Position numbers and translations under genes: made by a program
Assembly: GCF_945859705.1 (NCBI RefSeq)
Contig: NC_079137.1
Coordinates: 52,794,552 to 52,858,551, forward strand
DNA: 64,000 nt
Source of the DNA: Episyrphus balteatus
Lineage: Eukaryota > Arthropoda > Insecta > Diptera > Syrphidae
Direction of reading: 5' to 3'
Shown here: positions 24,611 to 36,500 of the stretch, piece by piece
Layout of the letters: each line of letters begins with the position of its first letter
How positions within the stretch are numbered: the first letter of the stretch is position 1
Notes under the pieces: model-generated
Seen by the model: the letters and a program-made list of their open reading frames with translations, nothing else
The model's database searches: none
What the model was told of the DNA's origin: nothing

Positions 24611-27600
24611 TTAAATATTAAAGCTTAAAAATGTTGCTAGAAAAATGATTGAAAAAACAATTGTTGCTATACTTTGATTCAGTATTGATTCGGCAGTCGA
24701 TGTAAAACATGGCGCTGATCCAGCACTTGATTCGCAAACGCACACTTCCACCTCGCGTCCGGTAGAGTATTTTTGAGTGTAACATCCATTGGAGACATTA
24801 GCTTTGGCGCACATATACGTAATGTTTTCGACTGTAAAACAAATTAAAATTTTAATTATAAATTATAAATTCAATATTTTATCTCCCTAATAGTCTGATA
24901 TTATGTCATGCGAAAGGTTTCGATTACAAATGCAGTAGGTAAGGTATATACATCAATTGAATTTTTTCAGGACACTGTTGCATTTAAGAAATTGTCAAAG
25001 GGAACAAGAGTATCAGAGAAATCATGAATGAGAGCTTAAATCCCATGTCTAATTCATAAAGAGTTCTATTTCAGATCAGAAGAAACAATAAAGAGAAAAA
25101 TATGTGCATTAGCTCGATGATTGAAAAGAAATCGAATGGGGAACGGTGGCGTATACGTAATTTTTTCCCTCAACATTTAAAGTTAATTTTAAAAAATACT
25201 TTGTATGCTACTGAGATTGCTAAGATCTTATAATATAAATGTACCCTTAATTATGAAAGTGAACTAAGTCACTCCCAAAAATACGATCAAATTCTAGCCT
25301 AAAAATAATTATTATTTAAGGGGTAAAGTTTATTTGCATGCGAAATTGCATTAACCCCTTACCGCATGATTTTTTTGTTTTTCGTGAAAAAAATATATAT
25401 GGTAGATTTTGGTAAATAAAAAGACACGTGTTTCAGGAATTTTCAATTTTTTGAGTAAAAGTCGGAAAATTTTGGTTTTTCCGGTTTGGATCATATTTGG
25501 CACATTGAGCAGAAAACGAACAAGAAAAAATTTAAATTAAATTAATTATACGTAAAAACTACGCGCTGGAACTGTATGAGTCTCAATAAAATAGATTACA
25601 TGGCCTTTTAATCTATTTTAAATTAAATTTATAACATTCCGCACGAAAACGTAAAAAAAACGGGTGTAGATAATAAGAAAAAAAAATTAATTTGTTCCCT
25701 TGTTGCACAATGGCTCATATATGGACCAACAGGAGAGGAACATTTCTGCACGGTGGCTCATATATGATCCAATCACTTAATGCCGCTTTCAAATGTCTTA
25801 AACTTGATAAATGTAAAAAAATATACATTAGCAATAATAATCACATTATATCCTTTATTGGCATATTTTTTTAAAAGTTCTTACTCATTGTTTTATATTT
25901 TTTATTCAATTTTCAATTTTTCAAATATGCTCCGTCCTGCCTATCAGCAGTTCGGCCACTTTACCGGATAACTATGCTCGCCCAAATCATTACAGATGGC
26001 GTTTTATAATGTTATTTAGAGGCCTTATATTACTTAATTCGAAAAGTTCAAACAAAACAAGATTTTTTTTTTAACTTTAAAGTATTAAGGTTTTTTATGG
26101 TTTGGCTCATATATGAGCCACTGTGCGGTAAGGGGTTAAATGCACTTTTTTATTGCTCCTTTATATGTTATAAGAAAATTATTATGTAAGTTTTTCTTTA
26201 AACAATGCAAAAAGTGACTTAATTCACTTTCATAATCATGGGCACAAATAGATTTAATAATAAATTTAAAAGAGGTAAAAAGATTTGGTTACTAATTAAT
26301 TTTTCTATATTATGAGAAACAAGTATAGCAAATTCGACTGATGAATGCATACATAGTGTTATTAGGGCCTTCGTTAAATAAAATCCAATTTGTACTTAAT
26401 GTATCCCGCTGATAATTTTTGATTGAAATTTTTGGTTGAAATATTATTGACGTCAATAATAAGAGCTCAAATTTCTTTAATAGAGAGAATTTTTGCTGAC
26501 TTGGTTTAAGTTTTTAAGATTTAAGTTTTTATTTTTTTTAATTTATCAAGATAACTAATGAAAAAATTCTAGATACCTATAGTAATTTCGGAAACGTTTC
26601 TTAATCATCAAAATTAATTTGCCTTTTTTATTTTAAGCTTGATAATTGCACTGGTCTGCAAGATAATCCTCCTTTAAGTAAAACTATACTTTTCTAAAGG
26701 ATTTTTGTATGCTGATTCCGAATCCGAGGTCAGAATTGACCTACTACGTCACGTTTTTTAGATATTACCGTTAGAAAATCTCAAAAACCCATTTTTTGCT
26801 GTTTTCGAATAAACATTTTGGCATAATGTAATCCTTTTCAATTAAAACTGTTACGGTTTATGAAAGAACTTATTTTTTTCTTTCAAATTCAGTTTCAATC
26901 TTCTCAATATCTCTTATCTTCTCCGAGATATCTTAATTTAAGTTAGTTTAGTAGGTTTGACATATCTTACCATAAAGAAACTGATCTCTAAAAATTAATA
27001 TATCTTTCTCCCTAGAACAAAAGTATACTTTTCTAATGGACTAAAGTGTGCTGATTTAGAATCCGAACTCAAAAAATTTCGTTAAGCCATGGTTTTTAAG
27101 ATATAGTAGTTTTTTTGAGATTTTCTAAAAAAAAAAAAAACTTGATTTTGTGATACTTTAATGCGAATATCTCAAAATCCTGACGTGAAAGAATATTTTT
27201 GAGTTTGGATTCTAACTCAGCACATCAAAAGTATACTTTTGTTTCTAGGAGAAACAAATCTAAAGCTTTACAAGGCAGTTTATCGAATGGTTTATTACAA
27301 ATAAGATATTTCTAACTAGAAATATAGTATGTACAATAGGGTGTCCGTTATTTCCCAAAGTGACGTTTTCGGGGGTGACACCCCCCAGATCGAAAGTTTA
27401 AGCCCTAAATACGGGGAATTTAGCAAAAAAAAATTTTTTGGGGGTCATTAACCCGTGCCTCACTTTGGGAAATAACGGACACCCTAATGTACAATTACAA
27501 AACACGTAAAAATTTTCTTTAATGTATTTTTTAATGGTTTTCTTTACATATTTGACTTTTTAAATATAATTTGCGTTGATATTTTACATTTCCCTTAATT

Positions 27601-29341
27601 AAGGTGTTTTTGTTCATGTAGGATCTACTAAAAAGTGAAGGATTTCGATATTTCTGTTTTTTTTTGTGAATCAGTATTTTAAAATATGAGTAAACATTAA
27701 TGTAAAAGGACATATTTTGTGTCAATCGATAGGTTATATTATGAGGAATAAGTCCTCCAAATTTGAGGTCATTGTGACAAATAGTTTTAATTTTATACAA
27801 GTTCAAATGAATCTAAAAGGATGATTTTTTAGAAACTACCCACATTTTTCAAAAATCATTTTTACAAAAATGGTACCTGATAGAATTTTTCTGATACCAG
27901 ATTTAGATTCAGGAAAGTCTAATCTTTCATAATATCAAAAAATTATTTGAAGGAGAAAAAAAAAAGTTAAATTTTGCAGACCAGTGTTGTTAATAGTTAT
28001 AGTGTGCTTTCGGTGTTTCATTTCCAAATCCAGACTTTTTGGAGTCAATCCCCGATTTAAAGTGAATTCCTCAAAATGCGTCTGTTTTTTTTTAGTGCAT
28101 TTTTTCATTTTTTTTTTATCCATTCGTGGTAGATTTTGCATAGTATAATTATATTTTTGTGTTTTCATATTTTGTAATTCATCGTTTCCCGCGATAAATT
28201 CAGTTCTCCACAGACTATTTAATAGACACGCTGAAATTATGACTTACAACAGAAGATGCACTAATTCCAATGTTTAGTTCCGCCGTTTTGTCAAATTTTT
28301 TTTACAAATCGGAGACTTAACAAGCCTGTCAGTTTTATACGTGCTTGAAACACGTAAAATGCATTGCCTTACCTTACCAACGTTGAAAAAGAACGTTTGT
28401 CAAAATACTTCTTTCCCTCAAAAACTAGTCATTTTATACAAAAAATGCAGCCTCGAAGTATAATACCAACTATATGACTGACATTGACCATCATGAGATT
28501 CACCATAATATACTTATTAAATAACCGTCAACTTCCTTATTTTATGTTTAACCTTTACAGATTATTATCATCAGTAAGAAAAATGTTCATTTTGTCAAAA
28601 TACCTTTTCCGACCATTATGTACATATGTATAACTAAAAACAAATATAAAATTTTACTTACCAGCTTGGTTGTAAATGTAAGAGTATTTTATACAAGATT
28701 CCCCACGAACTAATCGACATCCAATTTCTAAGGGTTTCTTGTGAAATTTTTCCCACATAAGCAATGTATTAGGCTCCTTGCTATTAGCTAAGATTAATAA
28801 TTGAAATCATTAAGTTATTAAGTTCTTGAGAAATAAGAAACTTTATCTCTAAGCTAATGTAAATATCTATTTTGGTGTAGAATTTATTAAAAAGCTTTCA
28901 TAGCAATTTAATCAACAATTTACTACCTATATTTTTTAAGTGTATAACTAAAACTTTTCACTGTGACACGTTTAAAAATAAGTTTTGTTTGTTTAACAAC
29001 AAACTATTCACTCTGTTAACTTACTTGTAGCAACCAATGGTTTGCGACATGGCACATTTTTTAAATCTCCTCGAAATGTTTCACATGTTAGATTTTTGAT
29101 TTCACTATCTTTGTCGAATTTTTCACCAAGCCAAGTAAAACGAAAACAATAGGGATAGTCACTTTGTTGACTTGATGGTTGTTTTGTTGTTGTTACAGCT
29201 AATTTGAAGGAAAATATTAATTTTCAAATGTAAATTCAAAATAATTACATATATTTAAATTTAAATTAACTACACACCTAATTGTGAATAAGTTAAGGAA
29301 GATTCCAAAATTATGACTAATAAAATAATTAAATATGCCAT
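24611..29341 (-). CDS. small secreted Cys-rich Ly6-like protein with GPI-type C-terminus
   Basis: Four exons on the minus strand in consistent phase: 29278-29341, 29025-29198, 28662-28787, 24611-24831, giving 194 residues. Residues 1-20 form a signal peptide (AYLIILLVIILESSLTYS). The mature part holds many cysteines, including the segments YCFRFTWLG, EIGCRLVRGESCIKY, NITYMCAKANVSNGCY and EVEVCVCESSAGSAPC. The last ~20 residues are hydrophobic after a small-residue stretch (STAESILNQS), as in GPI-anchored Ly6/three-finger proteins of insects. NLT, NIT and NVS sequons suggest N-glycosylation. Family membership is inferred from cysteine style and topology only. The function is unknown. The last intron (3.8 kb) is enlarged by transposons. 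It converges on the Ig gene with about 1 kb between stop codons. Confidence 0.8.
25241..26245. repeat. outer inverted repeat interrupted by a TTAA element
   Basis: TTATGAAAGTGAACTAAGTC near 25251 pairs with GACTTAATTCACTTTCATAA near 26216, and GTACCC at the left end with GGGCAC at the right. The centre was invaded by the 25355-26135 element. Sits in the last intron of the Ly6-like gene. Confidence 0.6.
25355..26135. mobile_element. piggyBac-type MITE with TTAA target duplication
   Basis: TTAA then CCCCTTACCGCA at the left, TGCGGTAAGGGG then TTAA at the right: a 781-bp element between two TTAA tetranucleotides, the hallmark of piggyBac-superfamily insertion. Inside, the block TGGCTCATATATG occurs three times (about 25711, 25755, 26103). 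Two short open frames (60-63 codons) show no transposase similarity, so the element is non-autonomous. Confidence 0.75.
26649..27986. mobile_element. CACTGGTC-family foldback, copy 4, with nested MITE
   Basis: CACTGGTCTGCA at the left and TGCAGACCAGTG at the right, with the family blocks ACTATACTTTTCTAAAGGAT and TCCGAATCCGAGGTCAGAA after the left end. The arms are diverged, and a 150-bp hAT-like MITE is inserted at 27337-27486. Lies in the last intron of the Ly6-like gene. Confidence 0.6.
27337..27486. mobile_element. 150-bp hAT-type MITE with perfect 8-bp target duplication
   Basis: TAGGGTGTCCGTTATTTCCC at the left and its complement at the right, flanked on both sides by ATGTACAA. An exact 8-bp direct repeat at the ends shows a fairly recent transposition event of hAT type. 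A G-rich run lies in the middle. Non-coding. Confidence 0.85.
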
Positions 29342-30566
29342 TCTATTTTACAAAGTACTCGAAATTAAAATTCTTGTTTTATTGCACTGCATCATATCAC
29401 TGCTATTATGATTTAAAATAATAAAAAAAAATACCTAATATTATCACTTATTGATGACAAAAAAGTTTGCTTATCTTATCGATCAATGGAAACAGATTTT
29501 GCTTTGTGTACTATTTTGCCGATAGGGGGAATACTTTAATTTACAAGAAAGATAAAATCATCAAATCGTCATTGGATAGGTACTTGAGTATAAAGAGAAA
29601 GGCCTGGTTTTTTTTTTTTTTTTTTCTTTGTTAAATCGAAAATAGTTCCATTGACTAAGTTCCAAAATGCGTGATTTTAAAAAGATTCAATAAACTGAAT
29701 TTTAACAAAAATTGTCGAAAATATATATTATGGAAACAATTGCTCATAGTCTGTATCAGTATTATAATTTTATTGAGTTTTATTTGAAAATTCGGCGGTC
29801 ACTATGGCGTATGTGTAACTTTTTTTAATTTCTATGAGAATAGGTTGATGATATAAAAAAAGTTTTCTATCCTTGGCAAAAATATGAAACCAGTAGGTAC
29901 AATAAAATTTAAAATAGGGTCTTAGTTCCTTACGAATTAAACTACTGATTCTTCCAAGAACCGTAAACATAGATCTACAACGATAAAATGTGTTTTTTTT
30001 AGGAAGAGAGGGATTTGCATGCAACTCCCTTCCTACGGCTGCTTTTTTAAAGGTTTTGGGAGGATATATCCACAACTTAAAGGAATTGGACCTGTTCAAT
30101 TATGTTTTTGTCTAATTTTTATATGAATTACTTAGCTGTTGTGGACAGAAGCGCTCATAGGTTTTTGTTAAAACCCACCTCTGTCTACCAACCCCTTCTC
30201 TTACCCAGAGGCGTTGCCCTCACCTCCAGTATGGAAGCTCGTGCAATGCCTCTTATTATTTGGCTCAAATATTTTTTCTGCAGTCTTCCCGATTGAAATT
30301 CTTAATTCATGGAATAAAATGGATTGAAACAAATATTACTATTTCAAAATAACAACACCACAAATAGCCTTAACGATATATATTTTAGATTTATTAGAAA
30401 AAAAGGAAAACTCTGTTTTGCTTAAAAATAATTTTGTTTGATTATAACTACAATAAAACTGATTAAATTAAACATAATGGTTGTTTGTTGTTGTTAAGTG
30501 CACAAAATTAGATTATTTATTTTGGTGCACACCTGCACATACATGCGCATTATCTTGTTGTTTAAA
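29342..30566. other. intergenic region between Ly6-like gene and DEAF1
   Basis: Promoter side of the Ly6-like gene and 3' side of DEAF1, both on the minus strand. A minus-strand AATAAA at 30516-30521 is a good DEAF1 polyadenylation signal. Two open frames (109 codons on minus, 64 on plus) show no domain and are not called. Confidence 0.5.
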
Positions 30567-33500
30567 TTATACTTGCTCATCGACAAGTAGCATTATTTGA
30601 TCGGCTGTCTCCAATGGATTTCGACCGCATTCAACTTGATGCGAATTCCAATCTTTTTTCTGGCAAAATATCGAACAATATGGAGTTTTTCTGCACAAAG
30701 AACATTCAGCCAAAGCTTCTCGATTACAATTTGCACACTAAATGAAACAAAATTCACCAATCAGTTATGAACAAAATCATCATTAGTTTTGTTACCTTTT
30801 TCGTTGATAACAAATCATTGCTTAACAAAGATCCTGAAACATTATTTTGATCCATCGACATGGAAGAATCAGGCTTGGAATTTGTTTGGAGTATGGTTTT
30901 TTGTTTTGTTAGTAAATCGATTGTTTTATCATATGCACTTTGCATTTCAGCAATAATTCTTTTGAAATCATTTGTTGCTTTGGTCATTGTTGAACAAATG
31001 TTTTCTAAATTGTTCAGCATTTGGTGATTGAAATGAAGACCTGAAAGGAAATTGTGTTAATTTAAAAAAAAAATCTTTTATTCGAGATATTAGTTACCTA
31101 ATGAATTATGATTTCTTGGATCAAGGAAAATATCGTGGTTAGTTATGGTATTGCATGAGCCATCACTTGCTGTATAACTTCCGCAATTATCATTCGTTTT
31201 GACCTGTAATTCGGAAGCTCTGCTTTGAATTCCGCCTCCATCATTTCTCTCACTGTTTCTATTCCTTTTCCTTCGCTTGTATGGAGTAAACAATCTGACT
31301 GGACCAGAACCTTTAGTAAAACAACAACAAACAAAAAATTTATATGAATACATACATACATATATTCACTCGTCACACAATACATCGAAACAAGGCGTCT
31401 CAACTCAATCTTATTTCAAAATGTCATACCACACAGAGAAATCTCATTCACAACAGTGGCCTACACTCAGCAAAGTTTTTATTACACCGCACGGTCTATA
31501 CGGTTAAAAGACAAGACTTCACAGATAATGGATACGAACATTTTTGGGATGACAAAAAGTTTTGCAATATGACGATTAGTGTGGTCCAAAAAATATTTTT
31601 TTCGATTTTCGGTCGGGCCACCCGCTAAATTTGTTCTACTGATCTATAACATTAACGTTGTGAAATTTCAATTCGCTATCTTAAGCGAATTAATAAATAA
31701 TAAGCAAAATGTGCAAAAAAAAAGTCTGTGTACTACCTGTTGACGAAATTTACTTGGAAGTGCCTACAGAAATTATTATTTCGATATTTTTTTCAGAATA
31801 AGTACAACAACCACAACTTTCAAGCAATTTTTAACTGAAAAATTTGTAACAAAATTAAATTTTTCAATATCGATCAGCACCACCTTCTATATAATGTTTC
31901 CAAAATTCAAGGAGTGACACTCCTAGCTATATAATCACTCCAAAAATTGAAAAAGGATTGAATTTTTGGAGTGAATTCTTCACTCCCAAAATTTTGAAGG
32001 AGTGACGGATTGATTACCAATACTTCTACATTTGACTTCATGGACTGCTTGTCAAATTGTTGGGTTGTTGTTTTAACTTTTTTTTGTGAAGGAAATTATA
32101 TTCAGTCCTATTCTACTATTCGATTCACGTGAATCGAAAGATTTCATTCTTTAATCACGTCAAACAGGCTTTGAAAAATCTCAACTTTTCGAAAGCAAAG
32201 CGATGTGTCCCGCTATTTTAGAAACTCTAAGGAAAAAAAAATTGCTTAAATTTAATTTTAACCTCCATTTAAAGGCGTCTTATCTTAGACTCTTACGTGA
32301 ATCGAATAGCAGAATAGGGCGGATTTATTTACAAAAAAAAATTCAATGAAGTATTGTAAAAAATCACTAAAAGTGAATTTAAAAGATTGTACTATTATTT
32401 TATTCATTATTTCGTATTACAAACACATGCAAAGCAAACGTCAAATCACTCCACTGCAAATTCTTCGTGAACAAATTCCAAAATTGCACGAAAAAGGAGT
32501 GATTCACTCCCATAATTTTGGAAAACGACATAAGATAGGAAGCTGAAAATTTAACAGTATGATACGAATAGTATGTGGAACCAAACTAGGCGGTGGCCCA
32601 ACGTTTATTTGAAAATTTTATTTTTCCCAGACATGCGTGGACCACTCTAATGACGATAGTTGGTAATTTGATTTTTATAAACTTTTTTGTGAACTAAAAG
32701 CACTTAACTTTTCCAAACTAAAGGAAATGTTATGAATTAGTGAAATCACAACAAAATTATGCTGGCCCAAAAAGTACTGAGATGTAAAAGTGTAGGAAAT
32801 TTTAAATTTTGGTTGTTTAAATTAAATTTTGATTGTTCTCTAGACAATTTTTTTTTTTAATTACCGGATTTTAAAATTATTTGAAAAATTGCCAATACAA
32901 TACAAATTTAAAACCAAACTTTAAAACTTGTTACACAATTACATCTCAGTACCTATTGTGCTAGCATAATTTTAACATAAAAGAACTTGGCTTTCTTTTT
33001 ACAGTTATATTTTTGTTGTAATTTCACTACTTTTTGCGAGGTATAAGATTCTACCAAGCTATAAGATTCTATCAAAAGTGCTCTATAATAATTGATGAAC
33101 ATTTAGCGAAAATGGGCGGTTACCACGCCCCTGGCTAAAATTCTAAATTTTTTTTCCTTTGCATAAACTACCTGTTAGATATACAATTCTACCAAGTTTC
33201 AAGATTATCAGAAACGCTCTAAAACAATTGATAAGAATTCAGAGAAAATGAACGGTTACCAAGCCCCCTAAATTGATAATCTCAAATTTTCGATTTTTTT
33301 CTTTTTTTAGGCACCACTTCGCTGTGCAAAATTTCAAGTTCCTATGATAACTGGAAGAGCCCCATAATTTTGATGATCTGCCAGTGAGTGAGAGAGTGAG
33401 TGAGTCAGTATGTACTATGCTTAAGAGGTTTGTTTTTGACCAAATCAAAGCGAGTTAAAAATATCTGGCATCTTTGGTACAGAAGTCAGAGGAAGGTCAA

Positions 33501-36500
33501 AAATGGTCTGAGTTGTTTCCTGTCAATAAGTGTGCACTGCCAAAGTTGCTAATAAACTTGGCTGGGCACTACCGTGTCCCTTGATAGAGACATTAAAAAG
33601 AACTGAAAGGGTATAGGATAATTCAGACACCATCAGGATGCGAACTGAAACAGTTCTCAAACTCATACATTTTTTGAGTTATTGAATTTTCTTGAATGTC
33701 AAAATTGATGGAAAAAATGAATATGAGGGTTCTTGAGAACCGATTAATAGAAATTAGCAAACATATTTGCAATTTCTGACGAATCATGACTTGAACTCTT
33801 ATTGAAGTAGGTACATAAAGTTAGGGTATCCGTCAACATTCCGTTTACAACTCACAACAGATCAAAAGTTTTTAGAGTCATGTTTTAACTCATTTTGAAT
33901 TTCAGATATGTATATAATTTGTATACATTTCCTTGGAGTAGACAATAAACAAAGTTTTTAGTTCAGAATACACCATATGCTCGGGATGCACTATTTTGCC
34001 CCAGCTTTATTTCTTTTAATTTTAAATTCTTAAGTTTAGTATTAAACCATTCTGCAGTTTTATAATTTTTAAACTTTTAACTTTTTTGCTTCTTTTTCCC
34101 GGCCAGTGAAACTTTTTAGCATATGTTCTGCCTATTGAAGCATTATTGAGACTACATTGTACTTCTTACCTACATTTTTCATGTTGCTACCAACTGAGCT
34201 TTTAACATAACCTGCTGCTGGTCATATCCTCATTGTATACAAACCTCCACCTGCTGCATCGCCTAGCTTATCAACAACAAAAAAAAACAATATTGACACT
34301 TGGCATCACGGCACCTGGTGGATAGCGACTAAAACCCGAAAGTTATATAGATTATTTTCCGATTTGCCGCTCAATGTAATTTCCATAAGAAAAAAATAAA
34401 AAAGACCTCGAAAAACATTTATTTTACGAATTAATTTTATATGTACGAGTATCAATGTTATGATTGTAAAATAATAATGATATGTGTTTATATCCAAATC
34501 AGGTTTAAAATATATCAAAAAGTATAATAATACCTGTGTAATTTGTATTTAAAAAGTGCAAGCGAATCGCCTGAAAACAACAAAAAATACTATAAAAATA
34601 TAGACCTTAAATTATTCTTTTATTTGTTTTGCTTTTTCACAAATAATAGTAGGTAAGCATTTTTTTTTTATTTTCAACAATTTTGAAAGAAAATTAAACC
34701 AAAATAGTTTCTATATTTTTTGTAGTATTTTTGTTGTTTTCCTGCGATTTGCTTCCCTTTTTGGAGACAAATTAAATAGGAATTATTATTCTTTTTGATA
34801 TATTTTAAACCTGATTTAGATATAAACACATATTATTATCATTTTACAATCATAAAATTGATACTCGTTCATATAAAATTAATTAGTAAAATAAATGTCT
34901 TTCGAGGTCTTTTTTGTTTTTTTCTTATGGAAACTACATTGAACTGCAAATCGAAAAAAAATCTATATCATTTTCGGGTTGTCGCTACAAGTGGTAGATG
35001 GCGTGGAAAGCTATTTCCCAAGTCACAATACTGATCACCTGTTATCTGTCATCAGTCATCAATCATAACATCTACCATCTGTTTCAACCGCCACCTATCA
35101 TCCCCTACCATAAACAACATTACATTTAGAGTTTTTGGTTCATGCATGAACTAAGCAGATAGATAAATTGAATGGTACAGTGTGTCCCAAAACTTTTTTT
35201 GGCAAGTAAAATTCAAATTATTGATTTTTTTTTTTATAAATCCAAAATTTATAATAGACCGGGCGGCCACTGCAGAAACGCTCAACTCATCGAGCTAAAG
35301 AAAATTTTAAATGGGAAGTGAAAGAGGGCTATTAGTAGTTACGAAAACCACAGGTCTTCCCGTTCGCATCCTGGCACGATTGGCGTGGTAAAGTGCATCG
35401 TGCATCTCATAGAGTTAAAAGACAATATTGATGTCAAATTAAAGGTGCTATTGTCAGCTATCAAAATTCAGAGGTCTTCCGGGCGAAAGTCTGGCAGTTT
35501 TGTCATGCAGCCCGTTTTAAGGTTAGAAGCGATAAGAGTGAGTTTTTTCATAAAGTCTTGTTTTTTGGTATTTTGGTGGATGAGTTAAGGAGTTTTTTCA
35601 CTATAAAATAAAAATAAGAGTTATTAGCATTTAAATATAAAACGATGTTTTGGAAAAAGCTTGATAGTTTATTAACAATAACCCAAATTATATGCAAAAC
35701 TACGAATAATTCATGAAAAAGTCTCAAATAATACGCTGCGCCCCTTACAACTTACCGAATTAAAAGTCGAATTTAATTTCAAATTAAAGCTAACAATGTC
35801 TTTTTTTGAAAACCAGAGGTCTTCCAAGCCAAAAATTGGAAGTTAAGTCACGCAGCTTGTTTTAAGGTTAGGAGCGTTTTTCACTTAAAACGTTCAAGCA
35901 GGCTGGGGAGTGAAATGTCAAGATGTCGCTTGGAAGACCTCTGGTTTTCAAAAAAAGACATTATTAGCTTTAATTTGAAATTAAATTCTCCTTTTTTTTT
36001 CGGTTAGTTGTAAGGGGCGCAGCGTATTATTTGAGACTTTTTCGCGAATTATTCGTAGTTTTGCATATACTTTGGGTCATTTTTAAGAATCTATAGCGCT
36101 CTATAAGTCGCTATCTTAAAAACTAAACAAAAATCAAAAATACTATGTCTGCGTGTGCTGTATGTGATAATATTGCGGATTACCTCATTGACGCAATTAT
36201 CTGTCATGGAAATTGTCGCAAATTATTACATATTAAATGTATTAATGCCCCGTTCAGCAACATCAAACTTTTTAAAGAAAGAAAATCATTTTATTTCTTT
36301 TGTGACGATTGTGATCCATTTGCTTACAACAATATTGTTCCTGATGTACTACAAAATAAGCTGAATATCAAAATTCTACATAACCAATTGCTCCAACTTA
36401 ACAAGCAAGTTGCAAATAATATCGCTTTAAGTCATCCACTTCAGGAAGAAGAACATAGCCAAAATACTTCAAATATAAATAATCCTTCATCATGCGATAC

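Noticed and set aside
34306..35034. Frames starting MIYFKPDLDINTY on both strands
   Set aside because: Produced by the two arms of a foldback; no family recognised.
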